From an uncultured Solobacterium sp. (GTDB taxonomy: Bacteria > Bacillota_I > Bacilli_A > Erysipelotrichales > Erysipelotrichaceae), in the NCBI GenBank assembly GCA_946415785.1, contig CAMKTV010000002.1:1-64000 (forward strand): a stretch of DNA of 64,000 nucleotides. Reading direction: 5' to 3'. Both the position numbers and the translations under genes were made by a program. Below, in pieces: positions 26,352 through 34,402 of this stretch; the stretch's first letter is position 1; the number at the start of each line of letters is the position of its first letter. The notes under the pieces are model-generated. The model ran no database searches, was not told where the DNA came from, and saw only the letters and a program-made list of their open reading frames with translations.

Positions 26352-26987
26352 TTATCCTCTTATTTCTTTTACAATTGAAACTGCTTCTTTAACTAACGAC
26401 TCAATAACATCAAACTTTCCTTCGTTGATTAATTCTTTTTTTACCATCCAACTTCCACCACAGGCAATAATCTTATTATTAGCTAAATACTCTTTAATGT
26501 TTTTACTATTGATACCACCGGTTGGCATAAATTGAATATTATTGAATGGAGCAGATAAAGCTTTGATTGTAGCTAAGCCACCATAGTTTTCTGCAGGAAA
26601 AAATTTCAGAACTTTTAAATCATATTTTAGAGCCTTCATTACTTCTGTTGGTGTAACAACACCTGGAAATACGGGTATATTGTTTTCCTTACAATATCTA
26701 ACCAAATCATCATCAAAGCCAGGACTGACAATAAATTTTGCGCCAACATTAATTGCGTCTTTTGCTTGTTCAATATTTAATACTGTTCCTGCACCAACTA
26801 ACATGTCAGGATACGCTTCTACCATGAGACGAATAGCTTCTTTGGCAGCTGACGTTCTAAAGGTTACCTCTGCACAAGGTAAACCGCCATCAACTAAAGC
26901 CTTCGCTAAAGGCAACGCGTCTTTTGAATCATCTAATACAACTACAGGTACTACTCCATATTTTCTTAATTCATCATTTATTGTCAT
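26352..26987 (-). CDS. eda: KDPG (2-keto-3-deoxy-6-phosphogluconate) aldolase
   Basis: The 211-residue TIM-barrel class I aldolase splits KDPG into pyruvate and glyceraldehyde 3-phosphate. It shows the catalytic Glu in CAEVTFRTSAA, the GAGTVLN strand, the Schiff-base Lys in VLKFFPAE and the phosphate loop PTGGINSKN. The length is typical. Its ATG overlaps the uxaC stop by four bases, so it ends the hexuronate operon in the order of pathway use. Some members also act on KHG. Confidence 0.93.
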   Translation of the reverse strand: MTINDELRKYGVVPVVVLDDSKDALPLAKALVDGGLPCAEVTFRTSAAKEAIRLMVEAYPDMLVGAGTVLNIEQAKDAINVGAKFIVSPGFDDDLVRYCKENNIPVFPGVVTPTEVMKALKYDLKVLKFFPAENYGGLATIKALSAPFNNIQFMPTGGINSKNIKEYLANNKIIACGGSWMVKKELINEGKFDVIESLVKEAVSIVKEIRG

Positions 26988-28396
26988 TGTTTTTCCTCCA
27001 CATCGAAATTAAAATATGTATATGCATTGTTATAGGAAATGCCCTTAATGATTTTTTCTAAATATAATTCATCATTAGGATATTCGCCATTTTCAATCCA
27101 TTCACCAACTAGGTTACATAGAATTCTTCTAAAATAATCGTGTCTTGCGTATGACAGAAAGCTTCTTGAATCTGTAAGCATACCTACAAAGTGAGCTAGC
27201 ATACCCTCATTAGCCAATGATTTCATATGAGCTTCCATACCATCTTTGTGGTCATTAAACCACCAAGCTGCTCCATGTTGTAGTTTGGAAACTGTTGGTC
27301 CTTCTTGAAAACAAGCGATAACTGTTTCAATTGCTGTATTATCTATTGGATTTAATGAATAGACAATCGTCTTTGGCAATTCATCTGTTTTAGCTAAAGC
27401 ATTTAAGAATTTAGCCAACATAGAAATTTGTGCATTATCACCAATTGAATCGATTCCCGCATCAGGTCCTAGTTTTTTAAATAGTTTTTCATTGTTATCA
27501 CGAACAACACCATAATGTAATTGCACAACCCAATTATTCTTTGCATATTCTTTGCACATCTTAAGCAAAAATGCTGTTCTAAATTTATAAATTTCATCTT
27601 GGCTTAAATCTTGATTATTTAAACGCTTGTGAAAGATTGTTTCTATTTCTTCTTCACTAGCTTCTTTATAAACAATTAAATCCATACCATGGTCAGATAT
27701 TGAACAACCATTCTCATTAAAAAATTCTATACGTTTTTTTAGCGCTTCCATTAGACTAGCGAATGAATTAATATTTATCTCTGAAACTTTTGATAATTTA
27801 GCAATATAATCTAAATAATCATTTCTATTAATAGACATTGACTTATCTGGTCTAAAAGCTGGCATTACTTTTACTTTGAAAGACTTGTCTTCTTTAATCA
27901 ATTTATGCCAACACAAATCATCAATTGGATCATCAGTAGTACATAAATGTGTAACATTAGACATTTCTATCATCTTTCTTGCCGATAGTGTTTTTAATTT
28001 TTTGTTACACAATTCATATACTTCTTTTGCACTTTCATTATTTAACACGCCGTGATAATCAAAGAATTGTTGAAGTTCCAAATGTGTCCAATGAAAAAGA
28101 GGATTGCCAATTGCCAAACTAATTGTTTCAGCCCACTTCATAAATTTTTCTTCGTCACTTGCGTCGCCAGTTATATATCTTTCTTCCACTCCATGAGCCC
28201 TCATGATACGCCACTTATAATGGTCGCCTTTTAGCCATGCTTCAGTTATTGTTTGAAAGTGTACATCTTCATATATTTCTTTTGGACTTAAGTGGCAATG
28301 ATAATCAATTATTGGCATTTGCTTAGCATAATCATGATATAAATGATTGGCTGTTTTACTATTTAAAAGAAAATCATCTCCCATAAATTGCTTCAT
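26984..28396 (-). CDS. uxaC: glucuronate/galacturonate isomerase
   Basis: The 470-residue amidohydrolase-fold enzyme isomerises D-glucuronate to D-fructuronate (and galacturonate to tagaturonate). Family markers include the N-terminal MPIIDYHCHLSPKEIYED with the HxH metal site, WRIMRAHGVEE, WVVQLHYGVVRDNN and GMLTDSRSFLSYARHDYFRR. Length and C-terminus are complete. It lies two bases after the mannonate oxidoreductase gene and overlaps eda by four, so the operon is tightly coupled. Confidence 0.96.
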   Translation of the reverse strand: MKQFMGDDFLLNSKTANHLYHDYAKQMPIIDYHCHLSPKEIYEDVHFQTITEAWLKGDHYKWRIMRAHGVEERYITGDASDEEKFMKWAETISLAIGNPLFHWTHLELQQFFDYHGVLNNESAKEVYELCNKKLKTLSARKMIEMSNVTHLCTTDDPIDDLCWHKLIKEDKSFKVKVMPAFRPDKSMSINRNDYLDYIAKLSKVSEININSFASLMEALKKRIEFFNENGCSISDHGMDLIVYKEASEEEIETIFHKRLNNQDLSQDEIYKFRTAFLLKMCKEYAKNNWVVQLHYGVVRDNNEKLFKKLGPDAGIDSIGDNAQISMLAKFLNALAKTDELPKTIVYSLNPIDNTAIETVIACFQEGPTVSKLQHGAAWWFNDHKDGMEAHMKSLANEGMLAHFVGMLTDSRSFLSYARHDYFRRILCNLVGEWIENGEYPNDELYLEKIIKGISYNNAYTYFNFDVEEKQ

Positions 28397-28398
28397 GT

Positions 28399-29250
28399 TT
28401 ATACTCCTGAATAAGCAGAGAAACCACCATCAATTGGCAAAGTTACACCAGTTATAAATGAAGCTGCATCATTATTTAATAAGAATAGCACTGCTCCATT
28501 TAATTCTTCTTTCTCACCAAAGCGATTCATTGGAGTAGCATCAATTATCTTCTTAGTTCTTTGGGTTGGTGTGCCGTCTTCATTGAATAATAATGCGGCA
28601 TTTTGTTTTGTTGAAAAGAAACCAGGTGCAATCGCATTAACACGAATACCCACTTTAGAAAAATGTACGGCCAACCATTGTGTAAAGTTAGAAATAGCTG
28701 CCTTAGCTCCAGAGTAAGCAGGAATCTTTGTTAAAGGAGTAAAAGCATTCATTGAACTAATATTCAAGATGTTGCACCCTTTCTTGCCAATCATCTGTTT
28801 TACAAACGCTTGTGTTGGTAATAATGTACCGATGAAATTTAAATTGAACACAAATTCAACACCACTCTTATCTAAATCAAAGAAACTCTTTGTATCATCT
28901 TCAATATCGCCTAATTCAAAGTATTCTTTATCAGTTGTAGCACGTTGATTATTGCCACCAGCACCATTGATTAAGATGTCACAAGAACCTAAATCTTTTA
29001 AAACTTCATTAGCAACTTTCTCACACGCTTCTTTATCTAATACATTACAAGCATAGGCTTTTGCGCATCCGCCTTCATTGACAATTTCCTTCGCAAATTC
29101 GTTTGCTGCATCAAAGTTTAAATCTAATAAAGCCACTTTTGCACCAGCATTAGCTAATACTTTCGCAAACTCAGAACACAAAACTCCTCCAGCTCCCGTT
29201 ACAACTGCTACCTTACCTGTTAAATCAGTATTTAATACATTTTTATTCAT
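28399..29250 (-). CDS. SDR-family D-mannonate oxidoreductase (fructuronate reductase)
   Basis: The 283-residue short-chain dehydrogenase has a Rossmann TGAGGVLC NAD-binding turn, NGAGG, the catalytic Ser in LNISSMNAF and the YSGAK Tyr-Lys pair, with PGFF in the substrate loop. It is an SDR and not the long-chain UxuB of E. coli. Its place between uxuA and uxaC predicts reduction of fructuronate to mannonate with NADH; such SDR replacements are common in Firmicutes. It lies nine bases after uxuA. Confidence 0.88.
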   Translation of the reverse strand: MNKNVLNTDLTGKVAVVTGAGGVLCSEFAKVLANAGAKVALLDLNFDAANEFAKEIVNEGGCAKAYACNVLDKEACEKVANEVLKDLGSCDILINGAGGNNQRATTDKEYFELGDIEDDTKSFFDLDKSGVEFVFNLNFIGTLLPTQAFVKQMIGKKGCNILNISSMNAFTPLTKIPAYSGAKAAISNFTQWLAVHFSKVGIRVNAIAPGFFSTKQNAALLFNEDGTPTQRTKKIIDATPMNRFGEKEELNGAVLFLLNNDAASFITGVTLPIDGGFSAYSGV

Positions 29251-29259
29251 CTTTATTTC

Positions 29260-30333
29260 CTACTTTCTTTTATCATTCTTTTCAATTGCTTCCCATAAAC
29301 CATTTATATAAGTTGCGCCAAGTGCTCTATCATATAATCCATACCCTGGCATGGCGACTTCATTCCAAATCATACGACCATGATCTGGTCTAATTGGACC
29401 ATCAAAGCCGATATCATAAAGAGCTTTTACTATCTCATACATATCAAACGACCCATCACTTGATAAATGTGCTGCTTCTTCAAAATTTGTAGGTGAATGG
29501 AATTTTAAGTTTCTGACATGGGCAAAATGAATACGTCCTTTTAATGAACGAATCATGTCTGGTAAGTCATTATTTAAATTTGTGCCATAACTGCCTGAGC
29601 AAAATGTTACGCCATTATGTACATCATCAACAGCATCCATTAAACGTTTGATATTTTCTTTATTAATGATAATTCTTGGTAAACCAAAAACGCTCCATGC
29701 GGGATCATCGGGATGAATAGCCATTTTAATATCATACTCATTACATACTGGCATAATCTTTTTTAAGAAATAAACTAAATTCGCAAATAATTTCTCATTA
29801 TCAATATCTTTATATAATTCAAACAACTCTTTAACTTTAGCCATTCTTTCAGGCTCCCAACCCGGCATAATCGTTCCATTCATATCTGAAGAAATACTTT
29901 CAAACATCTTTTCAGGAACTAAACTATCGACAGCTTCTTGAGTATAAGCTAAAACAGTAGAGCCGTCTTCTCTTTTTCTAGCTAATTCAGTGCGTGTCCA
30001 ATCAAATACTGGCATAAAGTTATAGCATACCAAATGAATATCTTCTTTGCCAAGATTTCTTAAACATTCAATATAGGTATCAATATCTTTATCTCTATCC
30101 TTTGAGCCTGTTTTGATAGCGTCTGATACATTGACGCTTTCTATACCTTCAATCTTTAAACCAGCGCCTTCTACTTCATCTTTTAAAGCTTTGATTTCTT
30201 CTCTTGTCCAAAGCTGCCCTGGTTGTTTATCATATAGTGTCGTAATGACACCTTTAACACCAGGAATTTGTCTAATTTGTTCAAGAGTTACTGTATCATG
30301 TTTTGAGCCATACCAACGAAGTGTCATTTTCAT
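29260..30333 (-). CDS. uxuA: mannonate dehydratase
   Basis: The enzyme removes water from D-mannonate to give 2-keto-3-deoxygluconate. It opens with MTLRWYGSKHDTVTLEQIRQIPGVKG, with the metal-site region AIHPDDPAWSVFGLPRI, FCSGSYGTN and the final RPDHGRM. The track start at 30345 sits inside the AAGGATGG ribosome binding sequence, so the ATG at 30333 (MKMTLRWYG) is preferred; 30327 is also possible. It is the first gene of the uxuA-SDR-uxaC-eda operon and divergent from an AraC regulator. Confidence 0.94.
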   Translation of the reverse strand: MKMTLRWYGSKHDTVTLEQIRQIPGVKGVITTLYDKQPGQLWTREEIKALKDEVEGAGLKIEGIESVNVSDAIKTGSKDRDKDIDTYIECLRNLGKEDIHLVCYNFMPVFDWTRTELARKREDGSTVLAYTQEAVDSLVPEKMFESISSDMNGTIMPGWEPERMAKVKELFELYKDIDNEKLFANLVYFLKKIMPVCNEYDIKMAIHPDDPAWSVFGLPRIIINKENIKRLMDAVDDVHNGVTFCSGSYGTNLNNDLPDMIRSLKGRIHFAHVRNLKFHSPTNFEEAAHLSSDGSFDMYEIVKALYDIGFDGPIRPDHGRMIWNEVAMPGYGLYDRALGATYINGLWEAIEKNDKRK

Positions 30334-30432
30334 ATTGTTTACCATCCTTATATTTTAATTATGAATTGAAAGTAACTTTCTTTACATTGTGCATTTTGCG
30401 AAATATATTGCAAATATTGCTATAATGTAAAT

Positions 30433-31308
30433 ATGAGGCAAAAACTGCGTTCGGAGTTTTTAAGAAGACAAACAATGTCCAATGATGACTTTGAAGTTTT
30501 TTATTACAGCGATTCTCATTTTCAAAATGTAGCTATACATAATCACAACTATTATGAATTCTATTTTCCTGTTAAAGGATACATTGAAATGGAAATTCAT
30601 AAATATAAGACCTCTCTTAAATTAGGAGATGTTGTCATTGTTCCACCAAATACAATGCATCGTGCTTTAACCAAAAATAATGATAAATCTTATTGTCGTT
30701 ATGTTTTTTGGATTTCAAAAAAATATTTTAATCAAATATGTCAAAGAATAAATAAAAAAATTGCCATTGTTGAAAACACCATCAAGAAACAACAATATAT
30801 TTATCATTTTTCGGAAAACGAATACGCAATGATCCAAACAAAATTATTGCGTTTATTATCAGAAGTTAGAAATGATCGCTATGAAAAAGAAATCTTTATC
30901 GATATCTGCATCCAAGATTTATTGCTTACATTAAATCGTCTATTCTATGAGCATGAACATTTACATCCTTTAAACAACAACACCTATTTATTTGATCAAA
31001 TCATAAATTATATTGATACGCATTTAGATGAACAATTATCGTTAGATAAATTAAGTGAGATATTTTATATTTCAAAATATTATATAGCTCATTTATTTAA
31101 AGAACATATTGGAATGTCTATTCATAAATACATCACAAAAAGAAGATTAGAAAATTGTGTTTATGGTATAAATAATGGGCAATCTATTCGTGATGTTTAT
31201 CAAGATTTTGGCTTTAATGATTATTCTTCATTTTTTAGAGCCTTTAAAAAGGAATATTCGATGTCACCAAAAGAATATCAAATTAATATATTACATAAAA
31301 CAATTTAA
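30433..31308 (+). CDS. AraC-family regulator of the hexuronate operon
   Basis: The 291-residue protein has an N-terminal cupin sugar-binding region (HNHNYYEFYFPVKG, LKLGDVVIVPPNTMH) and a C-terminal pair of helix-turn-helices (LSLDKLSEIFYISKYYIAHLFKE, DVYQDFGFNDYSSFFRAFKKEY). It is divergent from uxuA across a 99-bp gap and is probably its activator. A TATAAT box at 30421-30426 lies only six bases before the ATG at 30433, so the message may be leaderless; the ATG at 30475 (MSNDDFEV) is an alternative start. A near-palindrome GAAAGTAACTTTC (30368-30380) could be its operator. Confidence 0.85.
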   Translation: MRQKLRSEFLRRQTMSNDDFEVFYYSDSHFQNVAIHNHNYYEFYFPVKGYIEMEIHKYKTSLKLGDVVIVPPNTMHRALTKNNDKSYCRYVFWISKKYFNQICQRINKKIAIVENTIKKQQYIYHFSENEYAMIQTKLLRLLSEVRNDRYEKEIFIDICIQDLLLTLNRLFYEHEHLHPLNNNTYLFDQIINYIDTHLDEQLSLDKLSEIFYISKYYIAHLFKEHIGMSIHKYITKRRLENCVYGINNGQSIRDVYQDFGFNDYSSFFRAFKKEYSMSPKEYQINILHKTI

Positions 31309-31311
31309 AAA

Positions 31312-31330
31312 GGACAAAGATCGTTTGCCC
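31312..31330. terminator. weak bidirectional terminator between convergent genes
   Basis: GGACAAA-GATCG-TTTGCCC forms a 7-bp stem with one mismatch. A run of A precedes it and a T-rich stretch follows. It lies in the 28-bp gap between the convergent AraC and GH1 genes. Confidence 0.5.
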
Positions 31331-31336
31331 TTATCT

Positions 31337-32608
31337 TTATTTATTATAAGAACCTAAATAATATAAACTCTTTTTGGCGGTTCTTTCCATGCTTGTTCTA
31401 TCTACAGCAACTAAACCAAATTTTTGTGAATAGCCTTTTTGCCATTCAAAATTATCCATCAAACTCCAATAGAAATAACCATTTATTTTGATTCCTTCAT
31501 TAAGACATTTCTTAATTCCTTCAATGGCTTTATTGATAAAATTTACTCTTCTTTCATCATCATCAATTGCTACACCATTTTCAGTAACAATGATTACTCC
31601 TTTATATTCTTCATTGATTTTTCTTATCACATTGCCCAAAGCTTCTGGATAATATTCATAATTCATCTGTGTTAATTCAGCATCTTCAGGAGCGGGTAAT
31701 TGTCCATTTTCTCCATATAATGTTCTTGTATAATTTTGAACGCCTAAGAAATCATCATCTTTTATATAAGGAAGATAATGAGAGAATTCTTCATTCCATG
31801 CTTCTTTAATATATTTTTCGCCGCCGCCCACATCTTGTAGATCATGTAAAGATAATGTAAGTCCAACTTTAATATTTGGATATAATTTCTTTATTTCTTC
31901 TCTTGCGGCTAAATGAGCTTTAATGACTATTTCATCATCATTTAAATCTCTAGATGATACAAATATTTTTGGATCAGGTGTACCAAATATTTGTGCATTT
32001 TCCATAGCTGCATATTTCATGTTTTCCATCATCTTTTCAAAATTCATGCCAACTTGCACTGTTCCATCAGCTTTCTTTGCGGCTTGTTCAGCCATTAGTT
32101 TAAAGCGTTTAGAAATAGCGGCTAATTGTAAGCCCATATTTGCTTCATTGATTGTACAAACAAATTCTAATTTAGATCCTAATTTATCAATCACATAAGA
32201 AACATATCTTCTAAAATATTCAACAGTACTAACACTTGTCCAACCACCCTTTTTAATAAGCCATGCAGGTGATGTAAAATGCATAAGCGTAACTATTGGT
32301 TTAACATTATAGCTAAGACAAGTATTAATTACATCTTCATAATGATTGATTTCATTTTCATCAAATAAGCCCTCTTCAGGTTCGATTCTTGCCCATTCAA
32401 TAGAGAAACGATAGGCATTAAGACCTGCATCTGCCATCATTTTTATATCTTCTTTGTATCGATTATAATGATCACACGCAATACCACTTGGTTCAGCAAA
32501 ACTTGTATGTGGCATATTTTCTTGTAGCCAATAATCACTATGAATATTGTTTCCTTCAACTTGATGAGCGGCAGTGGCCGCACCTATCATAAAATCTTTC
32601 GCAATCAT
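31337..32608 (-). CDS. glycoside hydrolase family 1 beta-glycosidase
   Basis: The 423-residue TIM barrel carries both catalytic carboxylates: the acid/base in CTINEANMG (the NE dipeptide, about residue 155) and the nucleophile in VIIVTENGVA (about 340). The N-terminus FMIGAATAAHQVEG and late WSLMDNFEWQKGY, FGLVAVDR are typical. It lacks a signal peptide and so acts on imported glycosides or phosphoglycosides in the cytoplasm. It is slightly shorter than usual GH1 enzymes. It is the last gene of the GH operon, ten bases after GH43. The exact sugar is not set by sequence. Confidence 0.9.
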   Translation of the reverse strand: MIAKDFMIGAATAAHQVEGNNIHSDYWLQENMPHTSFAEPSGIACDHYNRYKEDIKMMADAGLNAYRFSIEWARIEPEEGLFDENEINHYEDVINTCLSYNVKPIVTLMHFTSPAWLIKKGGWTSVSTVEYFRRYVSYVIDKLGSKLEFVCTINEANMGLQLAAISKRFKLMAEQAAKKADGTVQVGMNFEKMMENMKYAAMENAQIFGTPDPKIFVSSRDLNDDEIVIKAHLAAREEIKKLYPNIKVGLTLSLHDLQDVGGGEKYIKEAWNEEFSHYLPYIKDDDFLGVQNYTRTLYGENGQLPAPEDAELTQMNYEYYPEALGNVIRKINEEYKGVIIVTENGVAIDDDERRVNFINKAIEGIKKCLNEGIKINGYFYWSLMDNFEWQKGYSQKFGLVAVDRTSMERTAKKSLYYLGSYNK

Positions 32609-32617
32609 TCTTTCCCC

Positions 32618-34402
32618 CTATAATTTTTTTACTGTACCTTGAGTTATACCGTTTTCATTAAAACTATCAACACGCACATAATATTCTCTGCTCTTAATTA
32701 ATGCTCCAACTCTTTTAACACAATCATATGTTTTATAACTATGATAAAGTTTATTAGGGCTATTGCCAAATAAAATATTATATCCACATCCAATATCATC
32801 TATTTCTACAAGCATATCTAAATCATCTTGTCTTTTTAATTCATATTTAACTATATCTGGCTTTTTGCCACTTCCTTTGCCAAAGACTCTAAGACCAGAT
32901 ATACATGGGTTTTGATTCATTGGAATTTCAATAATTGTAAGCCTAATATATCTAGCTTTAATCATTTCTTCTAAATCAATATAATCATGAGCTAAATCAG
33001 TGGTGACTTTTGATTTATCTTTAAGCATAAACCAATTAATATCATCTAAAGATGCTTCTAGATACCATCTTGTTTTGTGTTGCCTATCATCTATCCATCT
33101 TGCTTGTGATATCCCTTTGATTTCTCCTTGAGGCTCTTGATCACTAATGACATCATCCGCAAAATTTATTTGAATACCTTTTACATCATATGTTTGTCCT
33201 AAATCACATTTTAGCCATTGGCCTTCTTTATTGGAATTTGCCCTCCACCAAGTCTTAGAATTTTCATCAGCAGCATATAAAGGTTCATGCCCTTCAACAT
33301 AACTTGATGCCTTCATTTCTTTTTTGTAACTTAATAAATAATAATCTGGATCTTTAAATGGTTCTGCATTATTCAAATCAATTGGCCAATCACCATATCT
33401 TTGATCACAAACTAATTGGCCATCTTCATCTATAAAACTAGGCCAAATACCTACCCTTCTTTCAAAATCGTGATTAACACTTATTTGCATTGTTGATGCG
33501 TGATACATCTTTCCATTGTCATCCACAAGCGTTGAACCATGACCAGCCCCACTCATAAAACCACCAGGTAAATATGAGAAAGGATTATTATCAGCTAACA
33601 CAAATGGTCCTAAAGGATTATCAGCTATATAAACGCCATCTGAATATGTATTGTATTGTGTTCCTGGCGCAGCATATTGAAAATAATATTTGCCATTAAT
33701 TTTATTGAGCCAAGCACCTTCAATATATGGTTTATCTGAAAGCATGCCTCTAATTAAAGGTTTAACATTATCAGGCAACATATTTTCAGGAACACCTTGT
33801 TTCTTCACAAAGCCTTGATACAACATTTCTATCTCTTCATCGCTTTTTGGATATTTAGAATTATCATTTCCAACTCTTTCATAGCCAATTTCAAAAGGAT
33901 GCCCAAAAATTAATTCTTTCTTTTCACCAAGTGGCTTTAAAGTTTCTCTATCTACTTCAACACCATATATTGGACTTATATTTGAACAACCCCAATAGAA
34001 ATAGATTCGACCATCATCATCTTCAAAGATATTTGGATCCCAAAAAGAAAATGTTCCTTCTATTTTTTCATATGGACCATTGATTATATCCTTAGTCTTA
34101 TAATAGTCACAAATATTATCTCTACTAGAAGCTGAAAAATATACATAGTCACCGATAACTCTTACATCAGGCGCATAATCATAAAGTGGAAGATTATTAG
34201 GTAGTTTGTAACTCTCCCAATTTATTAAATCATCTGATACCCACACCTTTAATTGCATAGAGGCAAAAATATAATATTTGCCTTTGTATTTAATAAGTGA
34301 AGGATCAGCTGCTTCTCTACATATTTGGAGTTTGCCAACACGCGGATCTTTATTAAATTGATAACGATAATCAATGTTTATTGGATTACAAAAATATTTC
34401 AT
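32618..34402 (-). CDS. GH43-type beta-xylosidase/arabinosidase with F5/8C domain
   Basis: The N-terminal 350 residues form a five-bladed propeller of GH43 type: AADPSLIKYKGKYYIFAS with catalytic Asp, a SFWDPNIFEDDDGRIYFYWG blade, an IEGAWLNKINGKYYFQYA blade with the acid Glu, and GAGHGSTLVDDNGKMYH. A discoidin (F5/8 type C) carbohydrate-binding domain follows (about 365-505), then a short fibronectin-III-like end. No signal peptide is seen, so the enzyme is probably cytoplasmic even with a binding domain. It abuts the GH78 gene without a gap. The probable substrate is an arabino- or xylo-oligosaccharide. Confidence 0.85.
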   Translation of the reverse strand: MKYFCNPINIDYRYQFNKDPRVGKLQICREAADPSLIKYKGKYYIFASMQLKVWVSDDLINWESYKLPNNLPLYDYAPDVRVIGDYVYFSASSRDNICDYYKTKDIINGPYEKIEGTFSFWDPNIFEDDDGRIYFYWGCSNISPIYGVEVDRETLKPLGEKKELIFGHPFEIGYERVGNDNSKYPKSDEEIEMLYQGFVKKQGVPENMLPDNVKPLIRGMLSDKPYIEGAWLNKINGKYYFQYAAPGTQYNTYSDGVYIADNPLGPFVLADNNPFSYLPGGFMSGAGHGSTLVDDNGKMYHASTMQISVNHDFERRVGIWPSFIDEDGQLVCDQRYGDWPIDLNNAEPFKDPDYYLLSYKKEMKASSYVEGHEPLYAADENSKTWWRANSNKEGQWLKCDLGQTYDVKGIQINFADDVISDQEPQGEIKGISQARWIDDRQHKTRWYLEASLDDINWFMLKDKSKVTTDLAHDYIDLEEMIKARYIRLTIIEIPMNQNPCISGLRVFGKGSGKKPDIVKYELKRQDDLDMLVEIDDIGCGYNILFGNSPNKLYHSYKTYDCVKRVGALIKSREYYVRVDSFNENGITQGTVKKL

